DNA of 64,000 nt from Typhlomys cinereus (GCA_023101885.1 JALPQD010000006.1:13315585-13379584), one strand, 5' to 3'; positions 35,880 to 48,249 are shown, counted from the first letter of the stretch. Translations and numbers: made by a program. Notes: generated from the sequence alone by a model not told the origin.

Positions 35880-35970
35880 AGACTGCTGGCCAGAAAGCAC
35901 CAGCAATCTTATTTTTTTTCTTACCCCCCCAAACTAGGACTACAGATATGTACCACTGTACTCAGAATTA
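35880..35970 (-). repeat. Possible B1-like fragment, inverted
   Basis: AACTAGGACTACAGATATGT ACCACTGTACTCAG resembles the inverted Alu/B1 start ('ctgggactacaggcatgcaccaccatgcccag'). A T-rich and C-run insert precedes it. Confidence 0.35.
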
Positions 35971-36159
35971 TTATACTTTCTATTTTTTCAAATGTGAAGT
36001 CAGATTTGAGGTCTTCATGCTTGTACAGCAAACTGAATATATATCTACTGAAATATATCATAGGCCCTGAAGTCTTCAATAAGCTCAGTGCCATTATTTT
36101 CTTTTTCCATTGTTTCCTATGATTTACTTTCTTTGCTATATAAAATATAAACAGTCACT

Positions 36160-36370
36160 GTTTACAAGGTTCAGGCACTATTTTAAACATGTTATATATA
36201 CTATTTCTTTTAACCCATACAATATTTCTATAAAGTAAATGCCACTATGCATCCTCACTTTACAGATTAAAAACTCTTGTATACAGTAACTTAGAACATT
36301 TCATTCAAAGTATATAGCTTGCAATTAAGAGGACTTAATTCTTATGATCTCAAGCCTTCTGTTTTCCTAA
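36160..36370 (-). repeat. MIR element, inverted
   Basis: TTCAGGCACTATTTTAAACA, TTTCTTTTAACCCATACAAT, CTCACTTTACAGATTAAAAA and TATAGCTTGCAATTAAGAGG follow inverted MIR order over about 200 bases. Confidence 0.6.
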
Positions 36371-37682
36371 TAGGCCAAGATGACTTCTTGACAGACATCT
36401 GATTATCATATTACTATTGCCTCCATCCCACCAGTGCACTCTTGACAGTTCTATAGATTCAACAACTTCCCTTGGCTTGAAGGAAAGGAAGTATAAACAA
36501 CATATATCCAAACACATAGCCCATACCCTCTGCTGAGAAATGGAAATTCAAGGTTTAGTTCAAAGAGTGTTTTTTTTTTTTTGTGATTTAAAGTTTCAGT
36601 AACTTTTTTCTATCATTTTCTCCAAAATATCTCAGCGAATGGACCATTTCCATTCAGATAGAAAACAGAGGTGCAAAACAGGTAGAGAAAGGTAAAAGAA
36701 AGAAAGCCCACTTCTTATGTCTCTAAGAGAGCATTACTTCTCACACATGCATCATACAAAAGAACAAATTCAGCTGGTATTTTGGCCCCACTAACATGGA
36801 CTGAGGACAAATGCAAAAAGAAAGTGATGTCTACACATGGTGAGCAATTTTATACAAGTCTTCCTGATAGTAGCCATTTGTAAGCCTTCCCAGCACAGAG
36901 GACGTTTACACTTTCTCTAGTGAATGCAGAACCCTGTACTGGGAGACACCATGTGGTTTTGTGAAACTCCCCAGGGCACACTGAATCCAGAAGCCAACGC
37001 TGGGGAATTATACTGATCCATACATGCAGCTTTTCATCTGTGCCATATTGGTAATTACAATCTAGTTGTGAATTAAATCCAAGTTATTAAAACAAGCTTC
37101 AGACATTTGTCACAAATGGTACATTTTTATTTAACTCTTTCAGAACATCTATCTTGTCTATAGGACAAGGAACTAACATGCCAAAGGGCCTGATATTATA
37201 GGAAGACTTGCATAGAAGGAAAAAGATACCCTTGATTTGAAGATCACAATATAGTTTTCAGCATTTACTTAAACTTTTATGAATAAGCTTCACTAACTAT
37301 GCAGTGAAGATTAAAGATATCAACTTTGTAGGGACTCTGTGAGGATTAGATATAATCCCAGGCAACGACCCCCTCGAAAAAAGGTATATTAAATATTAAT
37401 TGTTACATGTTCCAGAGGCCATTTAGATGTGATTTTTCTCTCGCATATACAATAGAGAATTCTCCCAGGAACAACAGAGGATGCTAACTAACATTTTATA
37501 CTGGGTTAATCAGATGTGAACTTCTTGGTGATAATGTACAGAAATAAAAGCATTCCATAGTGTCACATTTTCAACAAAAGATCTTAGGGTCTTTAAAATT
37601 CTCTGGCTCTTGTGCTTGCTGGTGCCCTAATTTAAGAAAATGAAGGGGGAAAAAGGAAGCTCTGAGAAACATGCCCCAAATC
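36371..37682. other. Unannotated DNA
   Basis: No gene or named repeat recognised. A T-run lies at about 36571-36582. Confidence 0.4.

Positions 37683-37723
<41 letters not shown>
37683..37723. repeat. (AAT)n microsatellite
   Basis: About 13 to 14 uninterrupted AAT units. It makes a Leu-repeat frame on the minus strand (37571-37762) that is not a gene. Confidence 0.95.
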
Positions 37724-37725
<2 letters not shown>

Positions 37726-38129
37726 CACCAACGTGGTTGATAGAATTTCTGTCTTTAGACATCTAAATCCCACAGTGTCCAGCTGAGTAACAACTGCCTC
37801 AAGGTCACAGATACAAAGGGTCATGCTTTCCCCAAAGCTCTGTGAGATTAGTCACCGAGGCCCAAAACATTAGGTAATGCTGTGTACATCTGCTGAGATA
37901 AGAGGGTGAGTCAGGGTGAGGTCAGGGTTTCAGGTTAGAGGGGTGCGGTGAAGAGCAGCTTTCAGATCAAGTGATGAGAGCTGTTTCATTTAGGCAGAGA
38001 GCAATCCCAGAGCATTTAATGTGAGAGGAAAGAAAAGGGAAATAGAGAAGTTAGGTGGAGACACAGACCCTGTGCAGTTCAAATGGAAACTGTCTGAGAG
38101 GAAGTCCTCCCGCACTCACATTCACACAC

Positions 38130-38620
38130 AGAGAAGTGACTAAGCCCAGGGTGCAGCATAAATCCTGCTACCCAATAATACACACAGATGTTCCACCATT
38201 GTTTTCTTTTATGCACATTTTAATTAAGAGATCAGAATCAAGCATTAAAATGTTATTAAATGGCTTGTTTACATTTTCACTATATGTCATTTATTATGCA
38301 TCTTCAGAAGGACTCCTTGGAATTTTTATGTCACTGCTACAAATGTACTGTTAACTTATACCACTTTTTTGCTAGCGAAATGTATGTTAGAGAGCTGTTT
38401 TGTTTCCACCAGTAAAACAGGCATTTTTGTTCCTTTAATTCGCAGCCAGGTGCTCCCTGTCCCTTCACTGACAGGTAGCATGGCTAGTCACACTAAACTG
38501 TGGTGCTCACAAGCAGCTGGAGGTGCCAGGCTCTCCTGCCTCACTGTGCCCAGGCAATATGATTAGTCGCAGTAACTGTGATGCTCCCATGCCACAGGAA
38601 GCCCCAAACGTTACAGCAAC
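38130..38620. promoter_or_regulatory. Candidate regulatory block with a duplicated motif
   Basis: Repeat-free with homeobox/POU-like words (TTTTAATTAAGAG, TTTATTATGCATC, GTTTACATTTTC with a forkhead-like core). Near its right end a unit TAGTCACACTAAACTGTGGTG (38485-38505) recurs as TAGTCGCAGTAACTGTGATG (38564-38583), and both continue into TGCTC. Texture only; conservation not tested. Confidence 0.3.
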
Positions 38621-39082
38621 TTTTTAATTTTTTTCACACAAGGCCCAAGTCCAAATATTTTCCCATTGCCCTCAAGAGAAAATGATCTACTGCTCTATAC
38701 CACGTTTTGTCTCTAAGTAGTTTGCAGACCTTAGGAAGGCTCAGTATCATATGAGGAACCCCAGGAGACACTGCAGGAAAAGTAGAGACAATTACACTTT
38801 TTTGTTTAGCTTTTCCATTTGTACTGCCCATTTATAGTCTACAACTTGTCCCCATTTGCTACTATCCCATTGAGTTCTCTGTATTATTCCCACATTCCAG
38901 GGCTTACGCTCGGTGTGCACCTAAACACCAGGATCGGAGGTATCATCAGTCAGCCTACACCCCGTGGCTTGTGTCTCTTCATCACAAGGCATCATTCTGG
39001 AAGCCAACAATTCTAATTATGCCTTGTGAACCATGGTATATGGGATGGTAGCTCTCTGAGGGCAGGACTCATATTTCGTGTA
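38621..39082. other. Unannotated DNA
   Basis: No gene or named repeat recognised. Confidence 0.4.
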
Positions 39083-39107
39083 AGTTCAGTTCAGTTCAGT
39101 TCAGTTC
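39083..39107. repeat. (AGTTC)5 pentanucleotide repeat
   Basis: Five perfect AGTTC units. Confidence 0.9.
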
Positions 39108-39474
39108 CCAGAACACCACAAGTACTCAAGTAGTCCAAGAAAGAGAAATTAAAGTGTTTTTGTTTGTTACTTTAGTCTGGACAAGTCTTTATCCAGGACA
39201 AATCTAATACTTTCTAACACAAAAAGAAACTGTTTTAATCTTGCTGTCAATTTATATTGCTGAAACTGTCTCATTGCATGGCCTAACCACTCTGCACATA
39301 ATCTTGAAGTGGATATAACCATGTCTGCTGTGACTGTGGATTCAGAAGAGGAATAACGTTAGAAACAGTCCCTTTGGGAAGAGATTCTTAAGAAGCTACC
39401 ACAGAAAGAATAACATTGGGCCCCATGCTTTGGCAAATATCTTTAGCAATATGTCTGAAAAACTTAAAAAGATA

Positions 39475-39994
39475 TCAATGTTGTTACCCCAGAAATTATA
39501 TATTTATGAATGTATCTAATGGAAATTATAAAATATCTATATAAAAATTGGAAACAAAATGGTTTGTCATGTTTTTACTTAGGATTGAAAAGAACAGGAC
39601 ACATTATATAACAATAGAGGACTGAGTAGATAAAAGATAATATACCCATTTACTAGAATACTATGCAAATATTAAAATATTTTGAGTACCATTTAATGGC
39701 ATGAATATGTTGGAATGATTCTAAGTGAAAAAATATATAACCCAACAGTTACTATGAACTTATATTTTGTTTGAAAAAATGACAAATACATAGAAACGGT
39801 GAGATATGATTAAAAAACCTAAATGTTGTTATTTCTAAGTAGATGAATTGTAGAGATTCCTATTTACTTTTGAAGTTTCTCAAAATTAAAGTATATCAAT
39901 TTCATGACAAAATATTACTTATAATACTAAATCTATACAAAGCTTCCTTCTCAAATGGTCCCAATGATATTCTAATGGTATTTTTGCCTTCTTG
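39475..39994 (+). mobile_element. Old L1M-type 3' end, decayed
   Basis: TACCCCAGAAATTATATATT, ATACTATGCAAATATTAAAA, GAATGATTCTAAGTGAAAAA and GATGAATTGTAGAGATTCCT match the end of old L1 ORF2/3' UTR ('aatactatgcagccattaaaa ... ttaagtgaaaaa'). Many substitutions and stops. A young SINE lies at its right end. Boundaries are approximate. Confidence 0.55.
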
Positions 39995-40009
39995 CTCTCT
40001 CTCGTTTTT

Positions 40010-40053
40010 TTTTTTTTTGTTGTTGTTTGTTTTTATTCAATTGTGCGCATGTA

Positions 40054-40099
<46 letters not shown>

Positions 40100-40309
40100 T
40101 GTAGAACCACGGACGAATTCGGGAACCACCATGGACCGCCTCCTCCTTGTTTTACTCTGCCCCGGGATTCACAGGCTCCGCCCTACCAGGACCGGAAACG
40201 CAGGCCGCCCCCGCTTCCGCCCCGCGTCTATACGTGGGGTCTAGGATCCGAACTCAGGACCTTCTGCCTGCAAGGCAGAGGCTTAACCCCTGAGCCACCT
40301 CTCCAGCCC
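40010..40309 (-). repeat. Young tRNA-headed SINE, copy 6 (full length, inverted)
   Basis: Plus strand reads T-run, TTTTTATTCAATTG, (TG)n at about 40055-40100, GTAGAACCACGGACGAATTC, GC-rich body with several CpGs, then GCTTAACCCCTGAGCCACCT and CTCCAGCCCC. Flanks at 39995-40009 and 40310-40324 match at 14 of 15 bases (CTCTCTCTCG / CTCTCTCTTG, then T's), a good target-site duplication. The longest open frame of the window (39843-40244) runs through it and is an artefact. Confidence 0.85.
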
Positions 40310-40324
40310 CTCTCTCTTGTTTTT

Positions 40325-41544
40325 AATTGGAGAGTCACAGATCTTAAATGATTGGGGTTCTAACAGATACTCTACCTATTAAATAAAGTTTAAATAGATA
40401 CATGATTTTAAACTTAGTTTCCTCCATAGAAAGAAACCAGTTACTATCAGTCAATGATGGAGAATGCTAAGAATTGGGATAGACCTTTTGAAATCATTTT
40501 TTCCATAGTCTTACATTTACTTTCAATTAAGAATCCTCATTATTGATTGATATTATTTTGTTATATCATTTGGGCTCATGGCATAAGTACTTCTACTTAT
40601 TTTGATTTCAAACTGCTTATTTTAACCACTAATATAATTGCTTAATAGATGTTGGAGCTACAGAGAATAAACATAATATTCTTCCTTCATGAGAAATTGC
40701 CATAGATTTGGTGAGATAGATACAAGCTATTTCAAGGTAATCTAATTTCCTGTGCAATTTTTGATATGGTAATCAAAATATATCTTAATACCTACATCTC
40801 CTTTAAAGAGCCCCCACCTTTTCTATGGCTCTGACCTCCTATGCCCACATAGCGCCATACAAAATTTGGAGGATCATAAAGTAGAGGGTTAAAGAGCCAC
40901 GACAGACCACAGGTAGTTTCGAGTCATAAAAGATGTAAAGTACACATAGTGTGTTAATACTAAAGAAAAATTAGGAGAGATGTGAATGTAAGATGAGCCA
41001 TGTTACTTAAGTATTCTAGTAATTATCCATGAACTCCTGCGTAAGAAGAAGCAACACTACTTATGAATACATATAACTCATGCAGAAATACTAACTCTAG
41101 GAGTTATAGGAATACTCTAAAACAGGGTCTTTAAGGAAAATTCAGACCCATTCTAGGATTTATAACAAATATTTCAGAAGTGATTTCCAGGCCCCCATAT
41201 TTTGAGCTCTAAAATTTATAATAAAGTATACTACTATCAAGAATCAGTGGACTACTGGGAAAGTTCATATTCATGTATGTAATCTACATAAATCCATCTC
41301 CCTTAACTTCACAGTAAATTCTGCTTCTGCTAAACTGATCTCTTTGTTTTCCATCCTTTCTCTCACACAAAAAGAAAACCAGTTTATGACTTAAAAAATC
41401 TTTTTTTTTTAAAATCTGGATGTCCTGTTCCTTCCTGCCTATTCAAATTCTCCCATCTTAAAAATTTCACTTCTTTTCTAAGCCATATAGTTTTTTCCCT
41501 AAATTAAAATAAATCTATAGAATATTTCTTTCTTATCGCTCTAT
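40325..41544. other. Unannotated AT-rich DNA
   Basis: No gene or named repeat recognised. Confidence 0.4.
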
Positions 41545-41611
41545 CCATATATGTATATATACATATATGCATGTATACGCACACACACACATACACACAC
41601 ACACACACATT
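41545..41611. repeat. Mixed (TA)/(CA) simple repeat
   Basis: ATATATGTATATATACATAT then a (CA)n run. Low complexity. Confidence 0.85.
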
Positions 41612-42194
41612 ATTAGAGAATATTTGTTTTTTGCCCTGCATCTCAGCATGATTGTAAACCACATGTGTCCTCAGGAAGGGGTGATAGTCTTCATGGCACC
41701 TGTCTGTCATGAACAACAGGGACTTTTCAAAGAACAGCTGAATGAAGGGAGAAAGCAGCACTTGTAGATGTTTACTTCCAGAGAGTGCTCACAGTTCACC
41801 CCTTATTCCCTGTAGTCTCACTAAAGAAAATATAAATGTAGAAATGAAAAAAACCCGAGTTTAATATCTTGCCCTAATCATTTATCTGATCTTCTCTATC
41901 ATGAATCCAATGACCTACAATATTACCTAACTTGGATTAAGGATCTCAAAGTAACAGGCCTCAAATTTAAATCATAATTTTTCTTTCCTCAGCTATATTT
42001 ATTTCTCCCACAATACTCAGCTCTCCAGATTTCATGATGTTGCCCTTCATCCAGTGGTTCTAGTAGAACAAGTGGGACTCGTTAGTGGTACTTACTCTTT
42101 CTTTAGTTCTAACCTCGAAGTAGGCAAAGTTGACCAGTTTCCTCCCACTGCCACAACTCACCATGGCCCACCATGGCCCTGGAGAGTCTCAGTT

Positions 42195-42345
42195 GTCCAC
42201 TTGGTATTTCCTATAAGGATAACGTGAGCATTACTGACTCCTGCACCACCATTTCTGGATTTTGAAGGGGATCGGATGACTCTAAGCTCAGGTTGTCAGG
42301 TTTGTGCAGCAAGTGCTTTACCCACTGAAAACAACCTCCCCAAGG
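42195..42345 (-). repeat. B2/B3-like SINE, inverted, decayed
   Basis: GGGGATCGGATGACTCTAAG, CTCAGGTTGTCAGGTTTGTG, CAGCAAGTGCTTTACCCACT follow the inverted order of B2/B3 heads ('aggtcgtcaggcttggtggcaagcgcctttacccgctgagcc'). Confidence 0.55.
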
Positions 42346-42349
42346 CTGA

Positions 42350-45309
42350 GTTCTTGTTTTCTACCTTCTTTCCCTTCATTATTTTCTTCCTAAATGTTAT
42401 TATTTAAATACAACTTTTCTCTTTACTTAATTATTGACTGTCTTTCTAGCATGAAGTAAGCTTCATCAGGGAATTCATTCAATTTCTCACTATATTCTCA
42501 GTAATTAGAAAGTGTCTGAAACAGTACAGGTGATTGATATCTATTAAATGACAGCAGGCAAGTGGTAAACAAAGTGTTCTAGTACTTATGAATCCCACCT
42601 TAGTCGCATAGACTTTAAATAGAAACTATTCATGCTTTATAGGGCTGTGAAACTTTGACTTGTCCGGAGCCTCTGTTCTTCCCATTTGACTGTGCAGGAC
42701 AGTCTGGGCCACCCCCCCACACTATAGCTTTATAATCCAGTTTTGATGGGGAGTAAAGCCAAACTAGAGAGATGGCTAAAAATATCATTCTTTCAATAGA
42801 ACTGGTGAGTTAGAATAAAATCTTGGGCCTGAGGAACTTCTAGTCTGGAGGGGTAGTGAACACCTTTTGCAGCATTTAACTTTTACCAAGAATAGCTCTC
42901 ATCTTTGTAGCTAGAATGTTTAAACTATTGCTGAACACAGACGTTCAGTTCAATGAGTATTTATTAAGTATTTAGTAAACAAATTCATGAGACAAACAAC
43001 AAGCTTTTAATGTCTAAGCTTTGACAGTGTTACATAAACTCATGATAAAACAGCTGTCTTGAAATATATCATATAAAACACATTCTTGCAATGGACCTTC
43101 AGTGACTATCTTAAAAAATCTCATTGTGAAGGATCATGTCTTATCTGTCTTATAGCTACTGCTCTGCCTGTCTGTGAAAAAAAGGAACAACTCCATAGCA
43201 AAGGATAGAAAAGTTAGAAGTCCTGGGAGCAATAACCAGTCTTACATGATTATCAGGTATTAGGAGGTGAAATGTATGGTAACTCACACATGAATTCTAA
43301 CCCTGATTCTATGTAAGATGGGAGCTCTGAAATAATTTTGTGAATAAGAAGCAGAGATAATGGCGATTATTTACCATGAGACTTCTACTTTTTGGAGTAC
43401 TGTTGATCAAAGTGATTGACACTCAATGCATGAACATTTCCGCCTTTTTATCTAGCTACTTCTTAGATTTAGGTAAAATACTCTGGAAAATTGGTATTAT
43501 AAAACTGGAGGTAATAAAAACAGTTCATTCTATAAATATGGAGACTCTTCTAACAAGCAGAAGTGCAGAAAATGGAATATATAATGTAACAATTAAACCA
43601 ATATATATTGCCACCATGGTTAGGGTAACAAACACTTCAGTTTACTTGAGACTGGGATGCTCCTGGGACTTCAGATTTCTATTATTAAAATAGGGAACCT
43701 TTCGAGCCCATAAGGAAAAGATGTTCATCTCAATCCTAGTATAAATTACTATTCATATTTAGTCTTACATATGTTCCAAAGATGCATGTAGAATGCATGA
43801 TAGAGGAAGATACATACATAGGCTATATATAAAGATTCAGAATTAATCAACTAGTGTTGTATTAATTAGTATGTAAGATGAATTATAAACTTGTCCTTTC
43901 TCATGTCTCTTCTTACATGTCCTTTGCATGTTAGATTTTTTATGTTTTAAGACAATATTCTTATATATAATTTTATTAGAATTTAAAACATTAATTTAGG
44001 GATATTAGGACAATTTCCTTTTCTTCAGAAGAAAAGGAAAAGTGAGAAGCAGCAGCATGAAACTGGTCTCAATTGACGCATGAACGCATCAATTTTTTAT
44101 AACCCCAAATGTGGTAATTTATGATGGTGATGTCACTGTGAGGAATTAAAAGTTTCCAACTCAGAATACATGTTTTTTACATATCCCAGGAGTAAAAACA
44201 TGCAATTAAGCTGTGAAAGGCAAGAGGAGACACAAAACTATTCCAGCCAGAATTGTGCTAAGATTTTTGTTGGAAGACAAACTCAGTTCTCAAGAGCTTT
44301 TCAGGACCCTCACCAGCAGTATCTGGCTTTCAAGGGGCTCTAAAATAGTGTTTGGTTTCTAGGCACAGAATAACCATCAGAGTCTCTATTATTATTCAAT
44401 CTAAAAAATATTTCATTTTCCAATGGGTTTATATTACCAGGTTTTAAATATACTGAAGGGCAATACCTTCTGTCTAAATATCTCTGACTAGTCTTAGCAA
44501 CTAGACGTACTTTTGAGGTTCCACTTCTTTTATGTCTTTTAAATTTAATGATAAAAGAAATATCTAAATTTATAATACACATGAAACAGTGAAATTACGA
44601 TAAAATTCTATTTGATGTATGTTTTTTTTAAGTTTCCTATGACTAAAAAGATCAACAGTTAGCTACATTTCTAATATTTATGCCTCCCAGACTCAGGGTA
44701 ATGAGTTTCATCTCTGATCGAATTTTTATAACTGACTTTCATTTACCTGTGAAGTAGGTAATAGAAAGCCACAGCAAGCTTTGCCCTAAAGAATCAGACA
44801 CAAAAGTTAGTTCTATTGCAAGGAAAAGAAAGGAAATAAATTATCCCTCTAATATGCTATCACTGTATTTCTGGATTTTTTTTGCAGGTACCATGTACAA
44901 ATGCTGAAATAAGCAAAGTACACAAGACGGATTAATATAAACCTGAAAAATCACAATTCTGTACTCTCTGCTTCTTGAAATCCTAGGATGTCCTCCTAAC
45001 TTTGGCCAAATGCCCAGTTGAGAGAATTCTTTCACAAGATGAACATGTTTCAGAGCAAACTCTTATCCTAATTGATGGGTTTGAAAAGCCTGACCCTACA
45101 TTCTGTTTAGGGCTTTGGTGATATAGGTAAGCCAAAACAGAGACAGAACTTCCTCCATTCAAATGGCTGGAACCTAGGTTACAGTAATTCAGCCTAAATA
45201 GAAAACCTCTGCTTTTCAATCCCTTTGTTCTCTTGGATGTCACAGCTTCCTGCTCTATTCGCTTCCTTTTATAGTCTTCCCTCACCAAGCTTTTCAGGGG
45301 AAAAAAAAG
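42350..45309. other. Transposon-poor non-coding DNA (left half)
   Basis: No gene. The 105-codon forward frame at 43376-43693 begins with a hydrophobic stretch but has no family signature, and no promoter or splice context. An L2-like scrap (ATGAGTATTTATTAAGTATT) is near 42955. No young SINE or L1 is present. Confidence 0.45.
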
Positions 45310-46080
45310 CTAAATAAAGATCACAGCCTGTTCTATTGTGTCCCCTTCTTCTTCATCATCTTCTTTTCCATTTGTGCAATGTTGTGGCACCTATTAACTA
45401 CCAATGTTTTCAGAATGACATTATACAAGGTGCAGGCTGTACCACTGTGCCCTAAAAATATCAACAACTGCATTAGTCTCACAATAATTAATGGCAGGCA
45501 TTATGCAAATGACAACTTTTTCGCTGCAAAATAATGACATTTCTTCATTTTGAGCAGAGTTATGCAAAACAATGAATTTAGGATGATAAATCACACAGGA
45601 AAATTAAGAAAGCCATAACGTTCCTGCCCAGGCAGGCAGAAAGATAGACAGACCAACAATTTAGAAGACATTGTTTGTTCTCACACCACTATAAAAAATC
45701 ATAGCCAGTCAGCCATTAATGTGTGTGGGTTTTTTTCCTTCTCCCCTTTAGGCAGCAATGCATAAGGGGATGCTAAATTCTAGCAATTGGATCATTACAA
45801 GTCACGAGCAAATTTTTCTTTATTAACCTTAATAAGTCATTCACTCAGAGACTATAGTCATCAGGCAAATAAAAAGTATCACATGCCATTCTGCTACACA
45901 TTAACTAATTCCTTATGCAAACATCACAACATATAGCAATTACTGCCGCTCAAAAAAACAAAGTCATTTTCAATTTATTTTATTGCTTTTATACTTGGCC
46001 ATTTCCTGTAGCACATTATCGTTTCTTTCCATAACAACCGGAGGTGGAATGGAGAATTTCAGTAGCAATGAGTCTGTCTT
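45310..46080. promoter_or_regulatory. Strong candidate developmental enhancer / conserved non-coding element
   Basis: A repeat-free stretch of about 770 bases is dense in homeobox and POU words. It holds ATGCAAAT at 45503-45510 (perfect octamer), ATGCAAAA at 45562-45569, ATGCATAA at 45759-45766 and ATGCAAAC at 45915-45922. It also has TAATTAATGG (about 45484-45493), CCATTAAT (45713-45720), ATTGTTTGTTC (SOX/forkhead-like, about 45670-45680) and AAACAAAGTC (about 45956-45965). A clear coding frame is absent. This texture is that of vertebrate conserved enhancers, which often lie in gene deserts near developmental regulators. The target gene is not visible here. Function is inferred only. Confidence 0.5.
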
Positions 46081-46879
46081 CTCACTACCTCTGTTGTACC
46101 TTTTTCATCTCCTGACTGCTATGGAGGGTTAGGGTAGGGTATGTGAGTCCTCCTGTATAGTAAATCCCAAACACACTCTTAACAGGAAAGGCACATTCAG
46201 CTCAGTGGCAGAGAGTCACAAGTCTGACAGTCTCCTACATTTGCTGTCACAGTCCTGACAATAGCTTTCCTGGATTCAGTAAAGCCAAGTAAAAATGCAG
46301 GTCTGTATCTGCTACTAACAGGTGAACATTAAATTCAATGTTGGCAAAGCTAACCTAAGAAGTGTGCATTATGGCTAATGAAAATTATGAAGCTAGTCTG
46401 TCTTACTTCACTCAGCACAGAACTTGAACCTTCCAGGACAGGAATAAATATTGAAGGACTGCATTCCTACTCTCAATCCTCAATAATAAAAAGGATCTTC
46501 TTTTTTTTTCCATTTTATTCCATAGCATCTATTTTTTAGATTCCCAGGATATGAAAACAACCCCATATAAAACTCATACCTCGCCAGTATATTTTTTGGC
46601 TTTTTTTTTTGATTGGGACTTTACACAAAGTTGAACAATGAAACAAGTGATATTTCGCTATCCCTATGGCATTCTCAACTCCTAGGTCTCTGATCTGTCT
46701 CGTGTAATCATGAGCACTCTACCTCACTAGTAAACAGTTACGTTGAAAACAACTTGCACATGTACCTTATCCCACAGTAGGATAATCATCTCCTTTGGTT
46801 CTAAACCCACAATCCACTCCCTCCTTTTAAGGTAGAACATTTCCAAAACACACAGGAAAAGCTCCCTCCTTCAGCTTTT
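46081..46879. other. Unannotated DNA between two enhancer-like blocks
   Basis: No gene or named repeat. GGGTTAGGGTAGGG at about 46126-46139 is telomere-like for only two units. Confidence 0.4.
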
Positions 46880-47200
46880 CTTCCTGAAGGTAATAACACT
46901 TTGCAGCTCTCCTTAAATAAAATCCAGCCCATGCTGGATCAATAAGAATGATGCCCATTTCCCTAATGGCAGCCGATTGCCATTTGCTATTCAAATCAGA
47001 CTAGATAAATTACAGTACATGCCAGGGAACAGGCCAGTGAATTAAGACAGGCCTCCAGAGGACCAGCGATATTATTAATCTTTTAAGACACTATCATATT
47101 TCTTCTTGACAGTGTGCGTAGACTCACAGACACACTGAGCCTAGATTGAAATATCAGCCGCTGAAAAAAATCAATAGTGGTAGAAACACAATAATTTTTG
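46880..47200. promoter_or_regulatory. Candidate conserved non-coding block
   Basis: Repeat-free. Contains AATCCAGCCCATGCTGGATC (inverted TCCAGC/GCTGGA arms), CCCTAATGGCAGCCGATTGC, CATTTGCTATTCAAATCAGA, CAGCGATATTATTAATCTTT. TAAT cores and a CCGATTG (CCAAT-like) word are close together. About 800 bases right of the stronger block. Confidence 0.4.
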
Positions 47201-48249
47201 GTCTGCAGGGCCTACACTAAGCAACACTTGTATCCTCTGTGCCATCTCTTCTCCCGTTTACCATTTCCCAACTGCCCTCCTACCTTTTTGATCTTCTCTT
47301 TCCATTCTCTGGCTTTAAATGCTTTGTAAGCACAAATGATAAGATATTATGAAGCATTTCCCACTGCTAACCCCAGCCACTGTGGTTAAAGTAATGGTTT
47401 TCCATAGATTGTTTGAAATGCATTTTATCTTTAGTCTGGAAAATGTTTTGGTTTGGACTGTTCTTTCTTTACACTTAATGCAGACACTAACTTGTGCTCT
47501 AAGTTCTGATGCAAGAGAATTACAAATGCAAAAGGCTAAGTAAGGTACAGGGGAGGTAGTGGAGAGCAATGTGTAGTTGCAAAAAACTTCCAATTCTACC
47601 CTGAAAACTTAGTTATCCTCTGCTTTTCTATGGAACTTTTTCTGAGAAAGATACAAGATGTAGGACATTACTGGAAACAGGTGGAATATAAGCTAGACCA
47701 AGATCTGCTGAATCTTAACCATGCCTTTTATATTTTACTAGTTCAGTGTTGCCTGTTGTTACCTCTTTCTTCTCTAGGTTTGAGGCTTTGATTCTCATTT
47801 GTGTTGTTTTTGAAATGGTTAAACAGTTTTAAATAAGCAAACACAAAATACCAAACAAGACCAAAAGAATCTACAGGAAGCCACCACATTTTATGCATCT
47901 TCCTATGATGTTCTCACTATCTCATCTCTCTCTCTAGCTACTTTCAGTTTTATTTTCCCTTTGACAGCAAAATTTATTTGAAATAATTGTCTAAATTTGC
48001 TATCACCCTGTCTTCTCTTTTATCCATTCTCCAGTCTACCCCAATCAGTCTGTTACCCATGCCACCACACCACACCCACCATAGCCAAACCTTACTGCCG
48101 CCTTTTCATTCTTCTCTTCCTGAATTTCTCTGAGCAGGGTCACACGGTCAGCTTGTCTTATTGAATTTGCAATCGGTTACTCTCAAGTCATCTCTAGTTA
48201 CTTCTGACTTGAAGTAATCTCAGAGTCTACAGCCAAATGATGCATTAGA
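47201..48249. other. Unannotated DNA, no transposon seen
   Basis: No gene. Overlapping opposite frames at 47315-47593 and 47349-47543 are chance frames. Confidence 0.4.

Noticed and set aside
39843..40244. Longest open frame in the window (133 codons, plus strand)
   Set aside because: It runs from an old L1 tail through a T-run and a (TG)n stretch into the inverted young SINE; the Cys/Val repeats come from (TG)n.
43376..43693. 105-codon forward frame starting with a hydrophobic, signal-peptide-like stretch
   Set aside because: No family motif or splice context. In AT-rich DNA hydrophobic frames are common by chance.
46125..46140. Telomere-like GGGTTAGGGTAGGG
   Set aside because: Only two imperfect units, far too short for an interstitial telomeric array.
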